From NCBI GenBank assembly GCA_025916675.1, contig CP098402.1:2785205-2849204 (forward strand): DNA of 64,000 nucleotides, in the 5' to 3' direction. The stretch comes from Phycisphaera sp. GTDB taxonomy: Bacteria > Planctomycetota > Phycisphaerae > Phycisphaerales > UBA1924. This document shows, one piece after another, positions 8,289-17,525 of this stretch. The notes under the pieces were generated by a model. That model searched no databases. It had not been told where the DNA came from and was given only the letters and a program-made list of their open reading frames with translations. Made by a program: the position numbers and the translations under genes. Position 1 is the stretch's first letter, and each line of letters opens with the position of its first letter.

Positions 8289-9694
8289 CGGAACAGAAGC
8301 CCGCGGCCATGTGGGGCGGCCGCTTCGACGAGCCGCCCGACGAACTCTTCAAGCGCTTCAACGACTCGCTGCCCATCGACTGGCAGATGGTCCAGCACGA
8401 CATCACCGCGTCCATCGCCTGGGCCCAGGAGATCCAGGCCGTCGGCGTGCTGAGCGAGGACGAGTGCCAGCGCATCACCGCCGGCTTGCGCGAGGTAGCG
8501 GCGCACGCCGCCTCCCTCCCGGGCGCACCGGTCGAGTCCGGCTTGGAAGACGTCCACACCTGGGTGGAACACGAACTGGTCCAACGCCTGGGCGACCTGG
8601 GCAAGAAGCTCCACACCGGCCGCAGCCGAAACGACCTGGTCTCCACCGACTTCCGTCTGTGGACGCGCGAGTGCATCAACCTTCGCCGCGCCGAACTGGC
8701 CGACCTCCGCCGCGCGCTCATCGACATCGCTTCCAAGCACTCGGCCGACCCAATGCCCGCCTACACCCACCTCCAGCCCGCCCAGCCCGTCACCATCGGC
8801 CACTGGGCGCTGGCCTACGAGGCCATGCTCGCCCGCGACAGCGCGCGCCTCGCCGACGCCCTCGACCGTGTGAACGAGTGCCCGCTGGGCTGCGGGGCGC
8901 TCGCGGGAACCGCCTACGACATCGACCGCCACCGCCTGGCGCGCAACCTCGGCTTTGCGCGCCCCAGCACCAACAGCCTCGACGCCGCCAGCGACCGCGA
9001 CTTCGCGCTCGAAACGCTTGCCGTCTTCGGTGCGTGCGCCATCCACCTCTCGCGCTTGGCCGAAGACATGATCATCTACAACAGCGCCGAGTTCGCGCTC
9101 GTGAGGCTCAGCGACAAGGTCACCACCGGCTCGTCGCTCATGCCGCAGAAGAAGAACCCAGACGCTCTCGAACTGATCCGGGGCAAGTCCGGCCGCATCG
9201 CGAGCGCGCACAACCAGTTGCTCATCCTCCTGAAAGCCCAGCCCCTGGCGTACAACAAGGACAACCAGGAAGACAAGGCCGCCCTCTTCGACGCCGCCAG
9301 CGAACTGAGCATGTGCCTGCGCGTCGCGACGCTGGTGATCGACACCACCACCTTCGACCTCGACCGCTGCCGCGCGCGCGCCGCAGCCGGCTATGCCAAC
9401 GCCACAGAACTGGCCGACTACCTCGTTGCCAAGGGCATTCCCTTCCGCGAAGCCCACGAGGTTGCTGGCAAGGCCGTCCGCGTCGGCCTCGATGCCAACA
9501 AGCCGCTCGAAGACCTGCCCCTCGAAACCCTGAAGGCCGTCCACCCCGCGATCGACGCCGACGCCTACGAGGCCCTCACCCTCGAAGCCACGCTCGGCAA
9601 ACGCTCGGCAATCGCTGGCACGGCACCAGCAAGGGTTCATGAAGCAGTCGCCGCGGCTCGGGCACGGCTCGATGACGAGTCAGGGTCATCCTGA
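8285..9694 (+). CDS. argH: Argininosuccinate lyase ArgH
   Basis: Last arginine step: splits argininosuccinate to arginine and fumarate. 469 residues. The start MTEQKPAAMWGGRFDEPPDE contains the MWGGRF motif near the N terminus. The fumarase/aspartase superfamily signature is GSSLMPQKKNPDALELIRGK, with the catalytic Ser in the flexible loop; TYTHLQPAQPVTIGHW-type and HTGRSRNDLVSTD segments complete the active site. It closes the operon; the 260 bases after it are unusually AT-rich for the first 150 and hold no clear terminator. Confidence 0.97.
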   Translation: MTEQKPAAMWGGRFDEPPDELFKRFNDSLPIDWQMVQHDITASIAWAQEIQAVGVLSEDECQRITAGLREVAAHAASLPGAPVESGLEDVHTWVEHELVQRLGDLGKKLHTGRSRNDLVSTDFRLWTRECINLRRAELADLRRALIDIASKHSADPMPAYTHLQPAQPVTIGHWALAYEAMLARDSARLADALDRVNECPLGCGALAGTAYDIDRHRLARNLGFARPSTNSLDAASDRDFALETLAVFGACAIHLSRLAEDMIIYNSAEFALVRLSDKVTTGSSLMPQKKNPDALELIRGKSGRIASAHNQLLILLKAQPLAYNKDNQEDKAALFDAASELSMCLRVATLVIDTTTFDLDRCRARAAAGYANATELADYLVAKGIPFREAHEVAGKAVRVGLDANKPLEDLPLETLKAVHPAIDADAYEALTLEATLGKRSAIAGTAPARVHEAVAAARARLDDESGSS

Positions 9695-9954
9695 TCATCG
9701 CGGGATGAGCACAACTAAAATACCCCAAATATCCTACCTTAACATCGGCGGAGTTCACCCAATTCTGTCCCATGCGCACCCAAAAGTGCCCATGATTGCT
9801 TGAGAATTCCGAAAGTTCGGCTTGCATGAGAGGTCGATTCTCGTTAACCTCTCCATTCCCGTCGCGACGCCGCCCCCCCTCGTCGCAAACCCTGACGGCC
9901 ATGGCCATGGGATCGGACACCCAAGGCCACCGCCGCACGAGGAACCCTCCCAAG

Positions 9955-12126
9955 ATGGTCTCTCCCTCACCCCTCAAACGGGCACGGTTGGCCTGCCTCG
10001 CCACCGTGCTCGCGCTGGCCGGCCTGCCCGCCGCAGCCAGCGAATTGTCGTTCTCTCCCGACCCGTACACAACCCTGCAACTGCGATACGCCGCGTTCGA
10101 CCCCCTCGACACGATTCCTGCCATCCCCGCGGAATTGCGGGCCGGCGCGCAACCGGGCGTGTACATCGTCCAACTTGCCGATCACGCCACCGATGCCTCA
10201 CGAGACGCGATGACCAGAACCGGCGCGCGTCTGGGCCGCTTCCTGCCCCACAACGCCTACATCGTGCGCATGGACGAACGCACCGCCGCCACCGTGCGCG
10301 CGATGACAGCGGTGCGGTGGGTCGGCCCCTATCACCCCGCGTACAAGCTCGACGAGCCGCTGCTCCAGGCCATCGTGCTGGGCGCGAGCTTCGACAGCCC
10401 GACGCGATATTCCATCCAGATGCTCGAACGTGGGCCCGCGAACCAGAACGCCGTCGCGCAAAAGATCGCCCAAGTGGGCGGCGTCGTGCATGGCTCTGAG
10501 CCAAAGGGCTACCGCATCGAGGCCACACTGGACCTGGCCCAGCTCGCGGCGATCGCCCATCGGCCCGAAGTCCTGTTCATCGACGCCAAGGGCGCGCCCG
10601 AGGACGACATGGACCTGGTCCGCATGTTCAGCGGCGGCGACAGGCTTCACGATCTGGGCTTCTCGGGCGAGGGCGTGCGCGGCGAGGTGCTCGACGGTGG
10701 CCTGCGCCTGACACACCGCGACTTCCAGGCGCGCCCCCCCATCATCCATGGTGCCAACAGCCCGGTGACCTCCCATGGCACCTCGGTATATGGCATCGTG
10801 TTCGGCGACGGAGCCGCCGACGCGACGTACACCGGCATGCTGCCCCAGGCCCAGGGCATCTTCGCCAGCTATCCCGAGTTGGGCTTTTTGGGCGAATCCC
10901 CCACACGCTACGACCACACCGCCGAGCTGGTCGACGAGGACGGCCCATACCGCGCTGTCTTCCAGACCAACAGCTGGGGCGACCCACGCGAGACCGACTA
11001 CACCACCATCTCGGCCCAGATGGACGACATCGCCTTCCTCAACGACATCCTCATTACACAGAGCCAATCGAACTCGGGCACGCGCGACTCGCGCCCCCAG
11101 GCGTGGGCCAAGAACATCGTCTCCGTAGGCGGCATCAACCACGAGAGCACCGTGCCACGCTCGGACGACTTCCATTGGTCCGCAAGCACGGGCCCAGCCG
11201 CCGACGGTCGCGTGAAGCCCGACCTGTCACACTTCTACGACAGCATCGAGACGACCAGCAGCGCCGGACCGAGCGAGTACACAGTCTTCAACGGCACGAG
11301 CGCCTCGACGCCTATCGTGGCCGGTCACTTCGGCATCCTCTACCAGCTCTGGGCCGAGGGCGTGTTCAACAACGCCATCGATCCCACTGGTGACGTGTTC
11401 GAGAATCGCCCCAGCGCCATGACCGCCAAAGCGATGATAATCAACAGCGCTCGCCCCTGGCCGATCTCCGACGAGATCTCCCGGGCGGAGCAGGGCTGGG
11501 GCCCGCCCGACGTGTCGAACCTGCTCGATTCGCGACACAGCCTGTTCATCGTCGACCAATCGCGCACGCTGCTGCGCGCCGGCGATCGGGCCGAGTACAG
11601 CGTGAACATACCATCACACGCCAGGCGGCTTCGCGTGACGCTGGCCTATCTCGACCCCGCGGGCAACCCGGCCGCCCGCGTCCACCGCATCAACAACCTC
11701 GACCTGCGTGTCATGTCTCCCACCGGAGAGGTCTACCACGGCAACGTCGGGCTCGATGCGGGCCTGGTTTCGCTCCCAGGCGGCCGGCCCAACTCGATCG
11801 ACACCGTCGAAAATGTGTTCCTGACCGGTGCGACGCCCGGTACGTGGAAGGTCGAGGTCCTCGCTCGCGAGATCAACGAAGACGCCAACCTGGCCACACC
11901 CGGCATCGATGCGCACTACGCGTTGGTCATCTTCGGTGGGAGCACGCTTCCCATCTGCGATGCCGACTTCGACGGCGACGGCAAGCTCACCATCTTCGAT
12001 TTTATCGCGTACCAAGACGCGTTTACTTCGGGTGATTTGAGTGCCGACTTCGATCGTGACGGCGTGTTGACCGTGTTCGACTACCTGCTCTACCAGTCTC
12101 GATTCACCATCGGCTGCGACGCCTAA
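9955..12126 (+). CDS. Secreted S8-family serine protease with C-terminal dockerin-like tail
   Basis: 723 residues from ATG 9955, which places a signal peptide at the very N terminus (LACLATVLALAGLPAAASE); a TTG at 9796 is in frame but precedes the signal by 53 residues. An inhibitor-like propeptide region (about 60-230) precedes the subtilase domain with Asp247 (GEVLDGG), His274 (SHGTSVYG), oxyanion Asn339 (TNSWGDP) and Ser449 (NGTSASTP). A beta-sandwich of the P/pre-peptidase type follows (GTWKVEVLAREIN). The last 60 residues are two calcium-loop repeats, ADFDGDGKLTIFDFIAYQ and ADFDRDGVLTVFDYLLYQ, flanked by Cys and ending GCDA. The same tail occurs in two other proteins of the window, suggesting shared surface sorting or attachment. 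Likely extracellular or envelope-bound, substrate unknown. Confidence 0.9.
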   Translation: MVSPSPLKRARLACLATVLALAGLPAAASELSFSPDPYTTLQLRYAAFDPLDTIPAIPAELRAGAQPGVYIVQLADHATDASRDAMTRTGARLGRFLPHNAYIVRMDERTAATVRAMTAVRWVGPYHPAYKLDEPLLQAIVLGASFDSPTRYSIQMLERGPANQNAVAQKIAQVGGVVHGSEPKGYRIEATLDLAQLAAIAHRPEVLFIDAKGAPEDDMDLVRMFSGGDRLHDLGFSGEGVRGEVLDGGLRLTHRDFQARPPIIHGANSPVTSHGTSVYGIVFGDGAADATYTGMLPQAQGIFASYPELGFLGESPTRYDHTAELVDEDGPYRAVFQTNSWGDPRETDYTTISAQMDDIAFLNDILITQSQSNSGTRDSRPQAWAKNIVSVGGINHESTVPRSDDFHWSASTGPAADGRVKPDLSHFYDSIETTSSAGPSEYTVFNGTSASTPIVAGHFGILYQLWAEGVFNNAIDPTGDVFENRPSAMTAKAMIINSARPWPISDEISRAEQGWGPPDVSNLLDSRHSLFIVDQSRTLLRAGDRAEYSVNIPSHARRLRVTLAYLDPAGNPAARVHRINNLDLRVMSPTGEVYHGNVGLDAGLVSLPGGRPNSIDTVENVFLTGATPGTWKVEVLAREINEDANLATPGIDAHYALVIFGGSTLPICDADFDGDGKLTIFDFIAYQDAFTSGDLSADFDRDGVLTVFDYLLYQSRFTIGCDA

Positions 12127-12155
12127 ACGCACCAACAGCCCATACACAAATTCCT

Positions 12156-12182
12156 CCCGCGCCGGCTGCCAGCCGGCGCGGG
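12156..12182. terminator. Bidirectional terminator hairpin between convergent genes
   Basis: Perfect 12-bp stem (CCCGCGCCGGCT / AGCCGGCGCGGG) with a GCC loop, 29 bases after the protease stop and 57 bases from the end of the convergent dsbD-like gene. It is followed by ACGTTTTA on the plus strand and AGGAATTTG on the minus strand, short T-tracts on both sides. Confidence 0.75.
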
Positions 12183-12239
12183 ACGTTTTACGTTGTGCCT
12201 CACTTCTGGAGTAAAACTCGTGGGGGGGTAAGAGGGGGG

Positions 12240-14318
12240 TCAGTTTGCTTTGGCGACTTCCTGAGCATCTTGCTCGCCCTTGCCCAGCGCGATGGCGTTC
12301 ATGACCGTGCCCGTGTCGTACGCGTTACTCATCCAGGGAGTCGTTCCGTCGATGCCGGGGCCGTAGATCGCCAGCACCGGCGGAGCCTTCTGGTTCAGCT
12401 CACGCATCAGGTCCCACCCGGGCAGGCGCGTGCTGGTCAGGTCGGCCTTCATCATCACCACGTCGTCGTCGCGCAGCCTCGAATGGACGGGCTCAACGCC
12501 GAGGACCTGCTTCTCGAGCGCTTTGCAATTGATGCACCAGTCGGCAGTGAAGTCGACCACCACCACGAATCCTTCTTCGCGAGCGCGGGCCAGCAGGTCG
12601 GGCGAGTAATCGACCCAGGTGCTCGTCAGGATCGCATCCGCCCCGCCCTCGCCCCTGGCCTCGGCGATGCGTGCCTCTCGCTCGATGTAATCTTCCTTGG
12701 CGCTGCCGGTCACATCGAGCGCGAACAGGACAACACCAACGGCCACCACGAGGCCGAGCACGCCGAACACCCCTCGCTTTGGCAGGCTCTTGGTAATCTG
12801 CATGGTTCGTACAGCAAGCCAGAGGCATGCGATCGCGACGAACACCGCCGCCGCCCACCAGTGGAGTTGGCGGCCGATCCACGGCATGTCGAGGATGAGC
12901 GCTTGAAGGCCCGACGCGATGAAGTACCCGGCCGCTCCGAGGAGCAGCAGCCCCATCACCTGCTTGACCAGTTCGCTGGCGGGCCCGGTCCGCGGGATGA
13001 CGGCAACCCACTTCGGATTCAGCGACAGGATGAGGTAGGGCAGCGCCATGCCCACGCCGAGCGAGCCGAAGATCAGCATCGTCACGTGCGATGGGAACGC
13101 GGCCGCGGCTGCCAGCAATGCCCCAGCCACCAGACCGAAGCACGGCAGCCCAAGCACGCCGGTCATCACACCAAACACGAACGAACCCCAAGGCGAGTCG
13201 GCCTTCGGGTTCACCTTGTACACCGACTGAGGCAGTTGCATGGTGAACAGGCCCATCAGCCCGATCGACATGATGGCGATGATCACGCCCACGCCAAACG
13301 TGAACCACCAGATACCAAAGATCGCGCCAACGGCCTTGCTCAAGAACGCCGCGGGCACGCCCAGCCCGACCCAGAACGCAACAACACCCAACGCCATCCA
13401 GACGCCCAGCATCAGCGTCTTGCCGGGCGAGCCGGCGTGCTGCGAGAGCGTCATAACCTTGATCGGGATCACCGGCAGCACGCAGGGCGTCAGGTTCAGC
13501 ACGAAGCCGCCCAGGATGCCCATCAGCATGATGCCCACGATGCCGCCGGCCGATTCGGGACTGGGCACGGCGATGATGCCCAGGAACTTGTTCTGCGTGT
13601 CGGCCGAACCAGGGGGCGAGGCGGCCTCGGCATCGCCGGCGGGCATCTCGGTTGATTCGGGCTCGACCTCGGCGCCGTCGACAACTTCGGAACCGCTCAT
13701 CACCGCCAGGGCGATGGCGTTGTCGATGGTCGATGATTCGATCGCCGAGGCCTCGGCGGGCGCTTCGCCCGAGCCAAACGCGGGCAGGCTGGCCACCACG
13801 TCGGCATCTTCGGGCGGGAAGCACACGGTCTCGTTGCACGCCTGATAGCTCACAACCATTTCGAGCGTGCGGGCTTCGGAGGCGGCCTCGCGGTCGATCA
13901 GCACGGGCACGAACACCACCGCGGCGCCCGAATACACGGGCACCTCGATCGGGTCGCCCATGCCGGTCGGGTCGGGCACGGGGTAGGGCTTGGGCGACGG
14001 CCATTGGATCTCACCGATCGACAGCACCGCGCCGCCGGTTGTCACCGAGACCTCGGTACGGATGGCGAACGCTGCAACATCTTCGGGCAGCACATCCTGA
14101 TCAGCGCTGGGCCAGCTATGGAGCCCGCTGGGGTGGTCCATGGTGACGGCCACCATCGCCACCAGCGCGCCCTCGTCGGCTTGCCTCGGGGCCCACCACG
14201 CCTTGGCCGACATCGCGACCGAGTCATCCCCCCCGAACCCCATGGGCTGGGCAAGAGCATTTGGGATCATGAGCCCGATCAGTATCGCAACAACGCCAAC
14301 GACCGTGAGATTCCGCAT
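12240..14318 (-). CDS. dsbD: DsbD-type thiol:disulfide interchange protein
   Basis: 692 residues, three parts as in DsbD. A signal peptide (VVAILIGLMIPNALAQ) leads to an N-terminal periplasmic domain (about 30-230) containing YQACNETVCFPPED, the Cys pair that delivers electrons outside. A polytopic core (about 260-520) starts with LGGFVLNLTPCVLPVIPIK, the conserved Pro-Cys membrane motif, with its partner Cys in GVLGLPCFGL. The C-terminal thioredoxin domain has VVDFTADWCINCK (active site Cys-Ile-Asn-Cys). Known role: moves reducing power from cytoplasmic thioredoxin to envelope proteins and cytochrome c assembly. No c-type cytochrome genes are adjacent, so the client is unknown. It diverges from fliM. 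Confidence 0.93.
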   Translation of the reverse strand: MRNLTVVGVVAILIGLMIPNALAQPMGFGGDDSVAMSAKAWWAPRQADEGALVAMVAVTMDHPSGLHSWPSADQDVLPEDVAAFAIRTEVSVTTGGAVLSIGEIQWPSPKPYPVPDPTGMGDPIEVPVYSGAAVVFVPVLIDREAASEARTLEMVVSYQACNETVCFPPEDADVVASLPAFGSGEAPAEASAIESSTIDNAIALAVMSGSEVVDGAEVEPESTEMPAGDAEAASPPGSADTQNKFLGIIAVPSPESAGGIVGIMLMGILGGFVLNLTPCVLPVIPIKVMTLSQHAGSPGKTLMLGVWMALGVVAFWVGLGVPAAFLSKAVGAIFGIWWFTFGVGVIIAIMSIGLMGLFTMQLPQSVYKVNPKADSPWGSFVFGVMTGVLGLPCFGLVAGALLAAAAAFPSHVTMLIFGSLGVGMALPYLILSLNPKWVAVIPRTGPASELVKQVMGLLLLGAAGYFIASGLQALILDMPWIGRQLHWWAAAVFVAIACLWLAVRTMQITKSLPKRGVFGVLGLVVAVGVVLFALDVTGSAKEDYIEREARIAEARGEGGADAILTSTWVDYSPDLLARAREEGFVVVVDFTADWCINCKALEKQVLGVEPVHSRLRDDDVVMMKADLTSTRLPGWDLMRELNQKAPPVLAIYGPGIDGTTPWMSNAYDTGTVMNAIALGKGEQDAQEVAKAN

Positions 14319-14421
14319 GCGAGCCCTCCGCGGCCTCGCGGGCCGCCGGTTTCCATCATCTCTGGAGTGCCCAGTGTAATCCTCGCTGGGCTTAGCGTGT
14401 TCCCGATTCTCGTTCTAGATT

Positions 14422-14436
14422 TGGCCCGCCTCTTGC
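14422..14436 (+). promoter_or_regulatory. Sigma-54 (-24/-12) promoter upstream of fliM
   Basis: TGGCCCGCCTCTTGC carries the invariant GG and GC dinucleotides with the exact 10-base interval between them, and matches the consensus TGGCACG-N4-TTGC at all but one position. Transcription would start near 14448, about 80 bases before the fliM ATG. Sigma-54 control of flagellar genes is well established in several phyla. Confidence 0.75.
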
Positions 14437-14527
14437 GAGCGGGTTCCTCAAGCCCCACCCGCTGGGGGGCCGATGCAACCGCTGCGCGGGTGTGGCCCCG
14501 CCCCACGCCCCGGCTCCGAGACCCTCC

Positions 14528-15541
14528 ATGGACGTTCTGGACCAAAACGAGGTCGATGCCCTCCTCGCGGCGGTGAACACCGACCAGGTCGAGGAGGAGG
14601 CGCCCCAGGCCCAGATCTTCAGCCGCTACCACCGCGACTTCGATGAGATCGAGGTCCGCAACTACGACTTCAAGCGGCCCGAACGCGTCAGCAAGGACCA
14701 AATGCGGGCGCTGCAGACCCTGCACGAGCAGTTCGCCCGGAATTTCGGGGCATCGTTATCGGGCTTTCTCAGGACCATCGTCGAGGTCAAGGTCGCCACC
14801 TGCGAGCAGATGACCTACGGCGAGTTCATCAGCGCACTGCCCAATCCCACCAGCTTCAACCTGATCGAGAGCGAGGCGCTGGCCGGCCAGATCTGCATGG
14901 AGCTCAGCCCGCTGATCATCTACCCGATCATCGACCGGCTGCTGGGCGGCACCAGCCAGGACCTGTTCATCCCCCAGCGTCCGATGACTCTTATTGAGAG
15001 CCGGCTGATCAGTAACGTCACCAATCGCGGGCTCGAGGCCATGAGCGAGGCCTGGGCCGGCGTGGCGCCGATGACCTTCGATATCAAAGCCACCGAGAGC
15101 AACCCCCAGCTCGTGCAGATCGTGCCGCCCAACGAGGTGGTGGTCGTCGTGGGATTCGAGCTCAAGATGTCCAACCGCGCGGGCACCATGAGCTTGTGCA
15201 TTCCTTACAATGCGATCGAGCCCGTGATGGACGCCGTGAGCGCCCAGACGTGGTTCTCCCAGGGCCAAGGAAGCCGGTCGGCTGGTCTGGAGAGCCGCCT
15301 GAGCGAGTCGCTGGCCGCGGCTGGTGTGTCGGTCTCGGGCATCCTGGCCCGCACCACTATCAGTCTGCGCGATCTGGCGACCATGGCCGTGGGCGACCTC
15401 ATCATGACCGAGACCCCCGCCACCAAGCCCATGGTCCTGTCCGTCGAGGGCGAGCGCAAGTTCCTGGCCCACATCGGCCAGCACCGCAACAAACGGGCCG
15501 TGCGCATCGACCGGCCGGTGACGCGGACCGACCGCGAGTAG
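14528..15541 (+). CDS. fliM: Flagellar motor switch protein FliM
   Basis: 337 residues, normal for FliM. ATG 14528 is chosen because the protein then begins MDVLDQNEVDALLAAV, the conserved N-terminal peptide that binds phosphorylated CheY; an ATG 36 bases upstream adds nothing conserved. The middle CheC-like domain shows DFKRPERVSKDQMRAL, FARNFGASLSGFLR and IIYPIIDRLLGG. The C terminus contains the SpoA (FliN-like) domain from about residue 255 (ISLRDLATMAVGDLIMTETP). It forms the C-ring with FliG and FliN and sets rotation direction. No other flagellar or chemotaxis gene is in the window, so it is a detached member, preceded by its own sigma-54 promoter. A GC-rich hairpin (GGCCCC...GGGGCC) directly follows the stop. 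Confidence 0.95.
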   Translation: MDVLDQNEVDALLAAVNTDQVEEEAPQAQIFSRYHRDFDEIEVRNYDFKRPERVSKDQMRALQTLHEQFARNFGASLSGFLRTIVEVKVATCEQMTYGEFISALPNPTSFNLIESEALAGQICMELSPLIIYPIIDRLLGGTSQDLFIPQRPMTLIESRLISNVTNRGLEAMSEAWAGVAPMTFDIKATESNPQLVQIVPPNEVVVVVGFELKMSNRAGTMSLCIPYNAIEPVMDAVSAQTWFSQGQGSRSAGLESRLSESLAAAGVSVSGILARTTISLRDLATMAVGDLIMTETPATKPMVLSVEGERKFLAHIGQHRNKRAVRIDRPVTRTDRE

Positions 15542-15575
15542 GGCCCCATGACCGGGGCCATCTCCCCAGTTTTAG

Positions 15576-15605
15576 TTGACTCGGATGGGCCCCGTTCGCT
15601 ACGAT
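15576..15605 (+). promoter_or_regulatory. Sigma-70-type promoter for nusA operon
   Basis: TTGACT, 18-base spacer, TACGAT: five of six and four of six consensus matches. It lies 35 bases past the fliM stop and about 325 bases before the nusA start, so the transcript would have a long leader. Confidence 0.55.
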
Positions 15606-15930
15606 GCCCTTGCTATGAGCCACGCCAGGACTCATTTCGGCCCCTCGCAACCGCCCGTTGTCGGCGAGAGCGGGGGTGCTGGGCTGAGCCGGGCATGGAA
15701 GGGTTGCTGCCGATGATGTGAGTGTTCGGCACATCCTGTACGTTCATCGGAGGGTGTTTCGGCACCCGCGGCGAGCGGTTTGTGGCCGGGTCATGAGCGC
15801 ATTGGGCGTCTTATGGCCCGGGTTGTTGTTGGCGGATTTCCGCCGCTGGATTGGTCTCGACACGCATCGGTTTCGACAAGCTGGCAATATGGACATGGGA
15901 CGCCCCACAGGGCGTCGGAGGAAGCGGACG
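15606..15930 (+). other. Long untranslated leader of nusA
   Basis: About 315 bases between the predicted promoter and nusA. It contains a possible 33-codon reading frame (ATG 15616, beginning MSHARTHFGPS) and several in-frame but unconserved ATGs, none with a good ribosome site except the one used by nusA. No rimP gene or tRNA is present here, unlike the common rimP-nusA-infB order. The length suggests leader-based control, but I cannot point to a defined structure. Confidence 0.4.
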
Positions 15931-17454
<1,524 letters not shown>

Positions 17455-17525
17455 GTGACAGAAAGAAGAGTGCCCCTTGGGGGCCCCCGGTGGATTGTGT
17501 GGGGCTCGGGCGCATGGAGTGACGT

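Noticed and set aside
12222-12240. G-rich tract GGGGGGG-TAAGA-GGGGGG as a G-quadruplex
   Set aside because: Only two G-runs are present; a quadruplex needs four, so the evidence is too thin.
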